A DNA stretch of 64,000 nucleotides from Flavobacterium sp. CYK-55 (GTDB taxonomy: Bacteria > Bacteroidota > Bacteroidia > Flavobacteriales > Flavobacteriaceae): assembly GCF_018413465.1 (NCBI RefSeq), contig NZ_JAHCDK010000001.1, positions 310,001-374,000 of the forward strand. Reading direction: 5' to 3'. How positions within the stretch are numbered: the stretch's first letter is position 1; each line of letters opens with the position of its first letter. The notes under the pieces were generated by a model. It saw nothing but the letters and a program-made list of their open reading frames with translations. It searched no databases and was not told where the DNA came from. This document shows positions 25,522-32,736 of this stretch, piece after piece. Position numbers and translations under genes: made by a program.

Positions 25522-26090
25522 TTCTTCCAACGTAGGCTTTCAAGCAGGCGCTGCATGTCATTCTTTACATAACTAGCCGCGGGCATAATCGAATCAAAAT
25601 TGGGCTTGGCATAAAAATAAACAGAGCAGTCTATAAAGTGCTTTGTGCTGTCAGTAGCATAAAACTGTCCGTTGGTGGCAGCGTTTCCGTCAACATTATA
25701 AAACATACCATAAACTTTATGTTCCTGATTGATGAAAGGTTGTTCTAAGATATCATCCGCTTTGATCACATGTTCATAGGTGAGTTTCTGAGCATCGCGC
25801 AAAAGCACTTTAATATTACCAGAAACAGGTTTGTAGGTCAAATAAATGGTGGCCTTCATTTTGGGATAATGAATCTCAAAATTACAATCCGATTTTTCTT
25901 TGATGACGGCCTCTGAATTCATATCAAAAGTAAACGGACAATTGTTTTCAAAATGATCATAGGTTGCTTCATTATAGTCTAATCGCAATTGACCTTTGGG
26001 CTTGGGTAAAATTTCTTTACGACAAGACGAAGAGGTAAGTGCGAGTAAAATCAATATTAAAAAAGAAGCAAAAGAAGTTTGTTTCATCAT
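25518..26090 (-). CDS. gldD: Gliding motility lipoprotein GldD
   Basis: GldD is a lipoprotein required for gliding in Flavobacterium johnsoniae. The 190-residue protein has a lipobox ending TSSSC and the family-specific sequence PKPKGQLRLDYNEATYDHFENNCPFTFD split across residues 29-60. Its exact biochemical role is not known; mutants are also affected in the type IX secretion/gliding machinery. The gene immediately follows gldE (stop and start are adjacent), and the block gldD-gldE-ssb-mutY is the usual flavobacterial order. Confidence 0.96.
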   Translation of the reverse strand: MMKQTSFASFLILILLALTSSSCRKEILPKPKGQLRLDYNEATYDHFENNCPFTFDMNSEAVIKEKSDCNFEIHYPKMKATIYLTYKPVSGNIKVLLRDAQKLTYEHVIKADDILEQPFINQEHKVYGMFYNVDGNAATNGQFYATDSTKHFIDCSVYFYAKPNFDSIMPAASYVKNDMQRLLESLRWKK

Positions 26091-27386
26091 TTATTCAAGG
26101 GTTACTTTTATTTGTTTGATGCGTTTTTTATCAAGTGTTTCAATCGTAAAACGGTATTTTTCAAAATGTATTTTCTGGCCTTTTTTTGGAAAATTACCCA
26201 AAACTTCCAAAATAAATCCGGCTAAAGTTTCGGCCTCGCCTTTGTGCTTCTCAAATAAATCATCTTCGGCACCGGTAATGCGATAAAAATCTTTGAGGTT
26301 GACCTTTCCTTCAAACAAATAGTTTTGATCGTCAATTTGCGAAAAATGAACATCTTCATCATCAAATTCATCGCTTATATCGCCCACAATTTCTTCAATC
26401 ACATCTTCAAGCGAAACCACACCGGAGGTTCCTCCGTATTCATCAACTACCACCGCTAAATGGCTTTTCATGCGCTGAAAATCTTGGAGCAAATTATCAA
26501 GCTTTTTGTTCTCAGGCACAAAGAAAGGCTCGCGCAAAAGTGTGGTCCAATTAAATTCTTTTTTGTGGATGTACGGCAGCAAATCTTTAACAAACAAAAC
26601 GCCTTGAATCTGATCGATATGTTCGCGATACACCGGAATTCGCGAATAGCCTTTATCGGTAATCTTAGGAAGAATTTCAGAAAAGGTTTCAGAAATTTCA
26701 AGCGCAAACAAATCAATGCGCGGACTCATGACTTGCTTGGTATCGGTATTGCCAAACGAAACAATTCCCTGAAGGATTTTTTGTTCTTGTTGTGTCGTAT
26801 CGTCGCTTGAAGTAAGTTCGAGCGCTTGTGAGAGTTGATCGACCGAAAAATTAGTCTTTTGTTTTCCGAGTTTATCGTGCAAATAAATAGATATAGAACG
26901 CATCGGAATACTGATGGGCGAAAGAATTTTATCCAACATCGTAAGCGGATAAATCACCCATTGGGCAAATTTCAAATTGTTTCGATTGGCGTAAACCTTG
27001 GGCAAAACTTCTCCAAAAAGCAAAATTAAGAACGTAACCAAAACCACTTCGGTAGCAAATCTCAAAACCGGCGAAGCGATGCTTTCAAAAAGATGATTGC
27101 CCACTACCGAAAACAAAATAACCACTCCGATGTTGATGAAATTGTTCGCAACAAGCAAAGTGGCTAGTAATTTTTTGGGTTTATCGAGCAAAGCCGAAAT
27201 GAGTCGGGCTTTTTCAGGATTTTTTTTAGCGCAAAAATCTAAATCTTTTTGGGTGAGTGAAAAGTAAGCAACTTCAGAAGCTGAAACCATCGCAGAACAA
27301 AAAAGCAGAACAAATATTCCTGCAAACCCTAAAAGTGTTTGGGTGTCAAGGTTTAACCAAAGTGTATAACTGGGCTCAGGGTCCAA
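26091..27386 (-). CDS. gldE: Gliding motility-associated protein GldE (CNNM/CBS domains)
   Basis: GldE is a membrane protein related to magnesium/cobalt efflux (CorC/HlyC-like) proteins and supports gliding. In order, the 431 residues hold an N-terminal DUF21/CNNM domain with three to four membrane helices (to about 190), a CBS pair with QVMSPRIDLFALE and SRIPVYREHIDQIQGVLFVKDL, then VVVDEYGGTSGVVSLEDVIEEIVGDI, and a CorC_HlyC C-terminal domain containing the NYLFEGKVNLKDFYRI segment. It lies between ssb and gldD on the minus strand, probably in one transcript with both. Confidence 0.95.
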   Translation of the reverse strand: MDPEPSYTLWLNLDTQTLLGFAGIFVLLFCSAMVSASEVAYFSLTQKDLDFCAKKNPEKARLISALLDKPKKLLATLLVANNFINIGVVILFSVVGNHLFESIASPVLRFATEVVLVTFLILLFGEVLPKVYANRNNLKFAQWVIYPLTMLDKILSPISIPMRSISIYLHDKLGKQKTNFSVDQLSQALELTSSDDTTQQEQKILQGIVSFGNTDTKQVMSPRIDLFALEISETFSEILPKITDKGYSRIPVYREHIDQIQGVLFVKDLLPYIHKKEFNWTTLLREPFFVPENKKLDNLLQDFQRMKSHLAVVVDEYGGTSGVVSLEDVIEEIVGDISDEFDDEDVHFSQIDDQNYLFEGKVNLKDFYRITGAEDDLFEKHKGEAETLAGFILEVLGNFPKKGQKIHFEKYRFTIETLDKKRIKQIKVTLE

Positions 27387-27410
27387 ATGAAAACAAATTA
27401 GTGAGACAAT

Positions 27411-27833
27411 TTAGAACGGCATGTCGTTGTCTGGCATTGAGTTCGAGCTACCGTCAAAACCTGTGTTCTTGTCTGTCGATCTAGGTTCAATTTCTTTTTT
27501 TACGTTGAGAAACGTAAACTCGGTTACCTGAATTTCGGTGGTGTATTTGGTCACGCCTTCTTCAGTTTGCCATTGTCTTGATTTGATTCGGCCTTCAACG
27601 TATATTTTATCGCCTTTTGATAGGTATTTTTCGCAAATCTCAGCTGCTTTGTTGCGCACCACTAAATTATGCCACTCTGTCGAGGTAATTTTTTCGTTGG
27701 TTGATTTGTTGATATAGGTTTCATTGGTAGCCAAAGGGAATCTACCAATGCAGTTTCCGCCTTCAAAATAGTGCATTTTGATGTCTTCACCTAAATGCCC
27801 GATCAACATTACTTTATTTAAAGTTCCACTCAT
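27411..27833 (-). CDS. ssb: Single-stranded DNA-binding protein
   Basis: SSB coats single-stranded DNA during replication and repair. The 140-residue protein has an OB fold: GTLNKVMLIGHLGEDI, then FPLATNETY, TEWHNLVVRNKAAEICEKYLSKGD and KIYVEGRIKSRQWQ. A short linker leads to the acidic tail ending DNDMPF, the docking peptide for partner proteins. A consensus -7 element (TACATTTG, minus strand) lies 35 bases upstream, so ssb and the gld genes downstream may be read from it. Confidence 0.98.
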   Translation of the reverse strand: MSGTLNKVMLIGHLGEDIKMHYFEGGNCIGRFPLATNETYINKSTNEKITSTEWHNLVVRNKAAEICEKYLSKGDKIYVEGRIKSRQWQTEEGVTKYTTEIQVTEFTFLNVKKEIEPRSTDKNTGFDGSSNSMPDNDMPF

Positions 27834-27867
27834 TTTTAGAGGTTTTTTGGGATGGTTGTAATTCGAC

Positions 27868-27875
27868 CAAATGTA
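27868..27875 (-). promoter_or_regulatory. -7 element of ssb promoter
   Basis: TACATTTG on the minus strand, between mutY and ssb, matches TAnnTTTG. Confidence 0.5.
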
Positions 27876-27890
27876 GTAATTTTTTTAAAG

Positions 27891-28928
27891 CTAACTCCAT
27901 TGCTTATTCATAAAATTAAAAATCACAATAGGGGTTGGCAACGCGAGAGCTGATGCCCGACTGAGTCCGTTATTGAGCTGACTTTTAATCCTTACTTTCC
28001 AAAATTTAATATGCAACAAACGATGGGTTAATCGATGTGAGATTTCTGCTGAGATTAGTTGAGTTACTGAAAGCCATTGTTTTTGATACTCAGATTTATT
28101 CAACCAATTAATGATTACATCTTCAGTTGCTACTTCTGCTGTTTCAATCAACGGAAACTCGTAAAGCTTCTTCCAAATACCAGAATTTGATCGCTGTACA
28201 AGCAGCGTTTGCTCAAGATCATCTTCAAAAAATATGTAATTAAAATGCTTTTCCTGAACTTTAGTTTTGGAAATTTTGACAGGCAAAACATTCACCTTTT
28301 GCTTCGCTTTAGCCAAACAACCGCTACTCAAAGGGCATTGATTACAATTCGGGCTTTTGGGAACACACTGAAGCGCACCAAATTCCATAATGGCTTGATT
28401 AAATAAGCCCGGGTTTTCATCTAAAATGAGTTCATTAGCCAAGGCAAAAAACTCTTTGTAAGCTCCAGAAGAGGCAATATCTGTATCCATGGCAAAATAA
28501 CGAGCCAAAACTCGATAAACGTTTCCGTCAACCACCGGAACTTTTTGATCAAAACAAAACGAAGCAATGGCCGCAGCGGTATAATTACCAATTCCTTTTA
28601 ATTTGAGCAATTCCTGATAACTTTCAGGAAATTGTCCGTTGAATTCAAAAGCAATCTTTTGCGCCGTTTGATGTAGGTTTCTAGCACGTGAATAATAGCC
28701 CAAACCTTGCCAAAGCTTTAAAACACGCTCTTCTGGCGCCTTGGCCAAATCAGTAACCGTGGGGAAAGCCTCGGTAAAAGCATAATAATATGGCAACCCT
28801 TGAGCCACACGTGTTTGCTGAAGCATAATTTCAGAAAGCCAAATATGATAAGGGTTTCGGGTGTTTCGCCAAGGTAAATTGCGTTTGTTTTGATGATACC
28901 AGTCAGTAATTTGGAAGGCAAAATCCAT
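27891..28928 (-). CDS. mutY: A/G-specific adenine glycosylase
   Basis: MutY removes adenine paired with 8-oxoguanine, preventing G:C to T:A changes. The 345-residue protein has a helix-hairpin-helix glycosylase domain: RNLPWRNTRNPYHIWLSEIMLQQTRV with the catalytic Glu, LKLKGIGNYTAAAIASFCF, and VPVVDGNVYRVLAR with the catalytic Asp. The iron-sulfur loop has four Cys in CVPKSPNCNQCPLSSGC. The C-terminal NUDIX-like domain (from about residue 225) recognises 8-oxoG. A -7 element lies 17 bases upstream. HU is divergent. Confidence 0.97.
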   Translation of the reverse strand: MDFAFQITDWYHQNKRNLPWRNTRNPYHIWLSEIMLQQTRVAQGLPYYYAFTEAFPTVTDLAKAPEERVLKLWQGLGYYSRARNLHQTAQKIAFEFNGQFPESYQELLKLKGIGNYTAAAIASFCFDQKVPVVDGNVYRVLARYFAMDTDIASSGAYKEFFALANELILDENPGLFNQAIMEFGALQCVPKSPNCNQCPLSSGCLAKAKQKVNVLPVKISKTKVQEKHFNYIFFEDDLEQTLLVQRSNSGIWKKLYEFPLIETAEVATEDVIINWLNKSEYQKQWLSVTQLISAEISHRLTHRLLHIKFWKVRIKSQLNNGLSRASALALPTPIVIFNFMNKQWS

Positions 28929-28945
28929 GTTAATTTTTTGGATTA

Positions 28946-28953
28946 CAAAAATA
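28946..28953 (-). promoter_or_regulatory. -7 element of mutY promoter
   Basis: TATTTTTG on the minus strand, 17 bases upstream of the mutY start, matches TAnnTTTG. Confidence 0.5.
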
Positions 28954-28986
28954 AAAGTTTATGTAATTAAATTTTAGTGAATTAGG

Positions 28987-29018
28987 TTGAATTATTGTTT
29001 TATTAATTCATATATTTG
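28987..29018 (+). promoter_or_regulatory. Promoter of the HU gene
   Basis: TTG (28987-28989), a 21-base spacer and TATATTTG (29011-29018) match the Bacteroidota promoter. The leader to the ATG at 29064 is about 38 bases. Confidence 0.7.
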
Positions 29019-29063
29019 CGGCCTCAAAAAAAACCAAATTAATATTTTAAAATACGAAAGAAA

Positions 29064-29354
29064 ATGACGAAAGCAGACATCGTAGCGAAAATTTCTGAGA
29101 AGTTAGGTCTTGAAAAAGGAGATGTTCAAGCCACTGTAGAATCTTTTATGGAAGAAGTAAAAACTTCTTTAGAAACAGGAGACAATGTTTATTTAAGAGG
29201 TTTCGGTAGCTTTATCATCAAAACAAGAGCTGAAAAAACCGGAAGAAATATCTCTAAAAACACCACCATCAAAATTCCAGCGCACAACATTCCGGCTTTC
29301 AAACCAGCTAAAGTATTCGTAGAAGGCGTAAAAACTAACAACGAGGCCAAATAA
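29064..29354 (+). CDS. HU family nucleoid protein
   Basis: HU bends and compacts DNA. The 96-residue protein has the family dimerisation helices (MTKADIVAKISEKLGLEKGDVQATVESF) split before the beta arm, which shows VYLRGFGSFIIKTRAEKTGRN and IKIPAHNIPAFKPAK with the intercalating Pro at the arm tip. A short C-terminal tail (EGVKTNNEAK) follows. It is the first gene of a cluster that continues with a 30-codon basic gene. The promoter is clear and codon use suggests strong expression. Confidence 0.97.
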   Translation: MTKADIVAKISEKLGLEKGDVQATVESFMEEVKTSLETGDNVYLRGFGSFIIKTRAEKTGRNISKNTTIKIPAHNIPAFKPAKVFVEGVKTNNEAK

Positions 29355-29385
29355 AAATTTTTATTAATCAACAAATTCACCAGCT

Positions 29386-29478
29386 ATGCCAAGTGGTAAA
29401 AAAAGAAAAAGACATAAGGTAGCTACGCACAAACGCAAAAAAAGAGCGAGAGCTAACCGTCACAAAAAGAAAAAGTAG
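29386..29478 (+). CDS. 30-residue highly basic peptide, candidate ribosome-associated protein
   Basis: A 30-codon ORF runs from ATG at 29386 to TAG at 29476-29478, 31 bases after the HU gene. The product starts MPSGKKRKRHKVATHKRKKR and ends in a run of Lys; nearly two thirds of its residues are Lys, Arg or His. I recognise this type of peptide between HU and rng in Bacteroidota genomes. Its composition is like that of the smallest ribosomal proteins (bL34, bL36, bTHX), so ribosome or RNA binding is inferred. The terminator hairpin begins within its last codons. Confidence 0.8.
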   Translation: MPSGKKRKRHKVATHKRKKRARANRHKKKK

Positions 29479-29499
29479 TCTAAAAACTACTTTTTTCTT
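29471..29499 (+). terminator. Terminator after the basic peptide gene
   Basis: AAAAGTAGT (29471-29479) pairs with ACTACTTTT (29486-29494), followed by T-rich sequence. The first arm includes the TAG stop codon. The remaining 240 bases to rng contain a purine-rich tract, a pyrimidine-rich tract and no gene. Confidence 0.8.
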
Positions 29500-29737
29500 T
29501 TTAAACGTTCCTTGAAATTGAGACCCAGAGAAAAGAAAAAGAGAAAAAAAAGAAAGATATTTTGTCTTGCTTCTTGATTCTTGCTTCTGTTTTCTGATTC
29601 TCGCCGGGTAATACTACCTGTAAAATATTGTTTAATCCATCCTTGAGAAGTTGACAGTTCGCAATTGGCTGTTGTTGGTTGTAACCAAAATCAGCTAACC
29701 AAAACCGACAACCACTTCACGGATAAAAATTTAACGT

Positions 29738-31279
29738 GTGAATAAAGAATTAATCATCCGATCTAGTTCTGAAGCCGTTGATTTTGCCTTATTAAAAGAT
29801 GGAAAACTAATTGAATTACACAAAGAAGAAGAACAAAACAACTTCCAGGTCGGCGACATTTTTATTGCAAAAATTCGCAAACCCGTTGCCGGACTCAACG
29901 CGGCTTTTGTAAATGTGGGCTTTGAAAAAGATGCCTTTTTACATTATCACGACCTCGGACCTAATCTTTCTTCTCAGTTGAAATTCATAAAACTTGTAAG
30001 CACAGGTAAAATAAAAGATTTCTCCCTAAAGAACTTTCAGTTTGAAAAAGAGATTGATAAAGACGGAGCCATAGCCGACGTGCTGGGCACCAATCAATCA
30101 GTATTAGTACAAGTGGTCAAAGAGCCTATTTCAACCAAAGGCCCCCGCATTAGTTCTGAACTCTCACTTGCCGGACGATATATCGTTTTGGTACCGTTTT
30201 CAGATCGGGTTTCGGTTTCTCAAAAAATTCAAGAAAGAGCCGAAAAAGACCGCCTTAAAAAACTAGTACAAACCATCAGACCCAAAGGATTCGGTATTAT
30301 TGTCCGCACAGTAGCCGAAGGCAAAAAAACAGCAGAAATAGAAAAAGATTTGCAGAACCTCATGATTAGGTGGACTGCAATGTGTAAAAAATTACCAACA
30401 GCACATCATCCGTCAAAAGTATTGGGCGAGCTCAACCGAGCATCGTCTATTTTACGAGACGTTTTTAACGATACTTTTACCGGTATTCACATAGATGATG
30501 AAGAGTTGTACGATCAAATCAAAGATTACGTGCAAGAAATTGCACCCGAAAAACAAACTATTATAAAGCTTTATCAGTCAAAAGATACTCCGATTTTTGA
30601 AAAATTCGGTATCGAGCGACAAATCAAAACTTCTTTCGGAAAAACCGTCTCGATGAGCAAAGGAGCTTATCTAATTATTGAGCATACCGAAGCCCTGCAC
30701 GTCATTGACGTGAACAGCGGCAACCGCTCAAACAAAGCCACCAATCAAGAAGACACAGCTTTAGAAGTTAATTTAATCGCGGCAGCAGAAATCGCCAGAC
30801 AACTCAGATTACGTGACATGGGCGGCATCATCGTAATTGATTTTATTGATATGCAAAACCCCGACAATCGCAAAGTATTGTTTGATTTTCTGCGCGAAGA
30901 AATGAATGACGATAAAGCCAAACACAAAGTCTTACCGCCGAGCAAGTTCGGTTTGGTTCAAATCACGCGTCAGCGCGTAAGACCCGAAGTCAACATCAAC
31001 ACACGAGAAGAAGATCCAAACAACGAAAACGCTCAAATAGACGCGCCAATCGTTTTGGTCGACAAAATCGGTTCAGAGGTTGAACGACTCATTAAAACCC
31101 ACAAAAAACTGGTGCTCAGTGCGCATCCGTTTGTGGCTGCTTACCTCAGTAAAGGTTTTCCATCCTTGCGCTTGAAATGGTTTATCGAGCACAAGAAATG
31201 GGTGAAAATCATACCTCGTGATGCTTACACGTATTTAGAATATCATTTTTACGATCAATCCGGAAAGATGATCTCTTAA
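29738..31279 (+). CDS. rng: Ribonuclease E/G family protein
   Basis: RNase G/E cuts single-stranded RNA and takes part in rRNA and mRNA processing. The 513-residue protein starts at a GTG (29738) giving NKELIIRSSSEAVDFALL. An S1-like domain follows (GDIFIAKIRKPVAGLNAAFVNVG). The RNase H-like catalytic part has YLIIEHTEALHVIDVNSGN, with a Mg-binding Asp, and GGIIVIDFIDM with a second. RQRVRPEVNI is the conserved link to the small domain. It is of the short RNase G type without the long RNase E scaffold tail. It is followed by its own terminator. Confidence 0.96.
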   Translation: MNKELIIRSSSEAVDFALLKDGKLIELHKEEEQNNFQVGDIFIAKIRKPVAGLNAAFVNVGFEKDAFLHYHDLGPNLSSQLKFIKLVSTGKIKDFSLKNFQFEKEIDKDGAIADVLGTNQSVLVQVVKEPISTKGPRISSELSLAGRYIVLVPFSDRVSVSQKIQERAEKDRLKKLVQTIRPKGFGIIVRTVAEGKKTAEIEKDLQNLMIRWTAMCKKLPTAHHPSKVLGELNRASSILRDVFNDTFTGIHIDDEELYDQIKDYVQEIAPEKQTIIKLYQSKDTPIFEKFGIERQIKTSFGKTVSMSKGAYLIIEHTEALHVIDVNSGNRSNKATNQEDTALEVNLIAAAEIARQLRLRDMGGIIVIDFIDMQNPDNRKVLFDFLREEMNDDKAKHKVLPPSKFGLVQITRQRVRPEVNINTREEDPNNENAQIDAPIVLVDKIGSEVERLIKTHKKLVLSAHPFVAAYLSKGFPSLRLKWFIEHKKWVKIIPRDAYTYLEYHFYDQSGKMIS

Positions 31280-31286
31280 AAAAACA

Positions 31287-31317
31287 AAACCGCCTTCAGT
31301 CCGATGGCGGTTTTTTT
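31287..31317 (+). terminator. Terminator of rng
   Basis: AAACCGCC (31287-31294) pairs with GGCGGTTT (31306-31313), followed by Ts. Confidence 0.85.
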
Positions 31318-31340
31318 ATGCTTTATTTTTAGGGCAGACA

Positions 31341-31400
31341 CTTCCGGCTGTTCGCTTTATCTCGCCCTTACAGAGCGAGGATACCGCTGCCATCCGGGCT
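31341..31400 (-). repeat. Palindromic repeat, TAGCCC type (copy 2)
   Basis: On the minus strand it reads AGCCCGGATGGCAGCGGTAT then CCTCGC, a loop, GCGAGATAAAGCGAACAGCC and GGAAG. This matches copy 1 in the opening, the GGTATCC/GATAAAGCGA core and the closing GGAA. It lies between the rng terminator and the end of the DUF3050 gene. Confidence 0.7.
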
Positions 31401-31440
31401 GCACAATAGTGGTTTAGAAAAATCTGTTCTCAAAGACAAA

Positions 31441-32226
31441 TTACACCTCTACACGCTGGGTCACCAACGCCTCATATACGCCATCCCACAAGGCTTTGCG
31501 CATTTGCAATCCTCTGACAACAGCGGCTTCGGCTTCTTGCCAAAAGGCGGCATCATCGCCGCACAATTGCTCTGTCATCTCCAGGGCCAAATGGCTGTGG
31601 TGATCGCCATCTACTTCAATATGGCGCTCTAAATAATACTTAAATTCTGATATACTATCCGGAAAATTTAGGTCAATATCAGCAATGAGCGACATAAACA
31701 TTCCCGGAATCAAATCTTCACGACCAAAGGTAAACACCGCCGATTGCACATGGCTTTTTTTACTGCCAATTACTTCAAAAGTATAGCGTACAAAATCTTG
31801 CGCAGCTTGAGGCGTTCCTGAAACCGAAAAAGCGCGGTCAAAATCACCGGAATTCTGCAATTCAGCAATAAAACTTTCCATAGCCGCAGTATCTGCACCC
31901 GATTGTTTCATGGCGTTTAAATACAATTCAAAATGGCTCATGCGCTCGCCTTGACTATTGAGGTCAGATTCTTCTCCGGCCACAATTTCATTGATCAAAT
32001 ATCGCGTTTGAGCGTTCCCAACCACAAACCATGGCACCGAGGTACAGGTCAAGTTGTTTTGCAAAGTTTTGAGCAACGACATAAAATCCCAAACGGCATA
32101 AATGTGATACTGCATAAAAACGCTTAAATCTTCAGGCGATTGAATCAGCGGATAAACCGGATGGTTCAAGATTTCTTGCCTGAGCGGCTCAATAACTTTT
32201 CTGAGGTGTTCAATTTGGGTATTCAT
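31441..32226 (-). CDS. DUF3050 family protein
   Basis: The 261-residue protein belongs to DUF3050, whose members have a helical heme-oxygenase-like fold; no activity is established. It starts with LRKVIEPLRQEILNHPVY, then DLSVFMQYHIYAVWDFMSLLKTLQ, NEIVAGEESD, REDLIPGMF and EVDGDHHSHLAL. The conserved His and Glu residues in these helices (HIYAVWD, EIVAGEE, DGDHH) could hold a di-metal site, as in other members of the fold; this is inference. Its downstream end is near repeat copy 2, and tadA is 22 bases upstream on the same strand. Confidence 0.92.
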   Translation of the reverse strand: MNTQIEHLRKVIEPLRQEILNHPVYPLIQSPEDLSVFMQYHIYAVWDFMSLLKTLQNNLTCTSVPWFVVGNAQTRYLINEIVAGEESDLNSQGERMSHFELYLNAMKQSGADTAAMESFIAELQNSGDFDRAFSVSGTPQAAQDFVRYTFEVIGSKKSHVQSAVFTFGREDLIPGMFMSLIADIDLNFPDSISEFKYYLERHIEVDGDHHSHLALEMTEQLCGDDAAFWQEAEAAVVRGLQMRKALWDGVYEALVTQRVEV

Positions 32227-32248
32227 AGGATGTTATTTGGATGTTTGA

Positions 32249-32698
32249 TTATTTTTTGTTTCTGCGTTCGGCAAAAAAACGCTGCATCAGCGCCGAGGCT
32301 TCATCAGCCATCACGCCACTTTTGACTTCGGTTTTCGGGTGTAATTTCGTTCCCATCACTTGGTAACCTCTGTGCGCATCAGAAGCACCATACACCAAAC
32401 GCGAGAGTTGGCTCCAATACAGAGCGCCGGCACACATTTGACAAGGTTCAAGGGTTACATAAAGCGTACAATTGACTAAATATTTTCCGCCCAAAAAATT
32501 CGCTGCCGAAGTAATGCCTTGCATTTCAGCATGCGCGGTCACATCGTGCAACACTTCGGTCAAATTATGGGTTCGGGCAATGACTCTGTTGTCAACCACC
32601 ACCACGGCACCCACAGGAACTTCGCCTTTTTCGAAGGCAATCTCGGCTTCTTGAAGCGCTTTACGCATAAAGTATTCATCGGTGAAAATCGGTTCCAT
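32249..32698 (-). CDS. tadA: tRNA-specific adenosine deaminase (nucleoside deaminase)
   Basis: TadA converts A34 of tRNA-Arg(ACG) to inosine. From the ATG at 32698 the protein has 149 residues; an upstream ATG at 32719 would add seven residues but overlaps the promoter. Zinc ligands are in TAHAEMQGI and LEPCQMCAGALYWS, with the catalytic Glu in HAEM. The helix after KAL-EAEIAFEKGEVPVGAVV matches the family. The -7 element TATTTTTG on the minus strand ends 4 bases before the ATG, so the mRNA may be almost leaderless. dxs is divergent, 38 bases away. Confidence 0.92.
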   Translation of the reverse strand: MEPIFTDEYFMRKALQEAEIAFEKGEVPVGAVVVVDNRVIARTHNLTEVLHDVTAHAEMQGITSAANFLGGKYLVNCTLYVTLEPCQMCAGALYWSQLSRLVYGASDAHRGYQVMGTKLHPKTEVKSGVMADEASALMQRFFAERRNKK

Positions 32699-32702
32699 GC
32701 CG

Positions 32703-32710
32703 CAAAAATA
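32703..32710 (-). promoter_or_regulatory. -7 element of tadA promoter
   Basis: TATTTTTG on the minus strand, directly upstream of the tadA ATG, matches TAnnTTTG. It supports 32698 over 32719 as the start. Confidence 0.5.
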
Positions 32711-32724
32711 GGAATTCAATTTGT

Positions 32725-32732
32725 TACCTTTG
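32725..32732 (+). promoter_or_regulatory. -7 element of dxs promoter
   Basis: TACCTTTG matches TAnnTTTG and ends 4 bases before the dxs ATG at 32737, so the transcript would have almost no leader. Confidence 0.5.
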
Positions 32733-32736
32733 CTTC

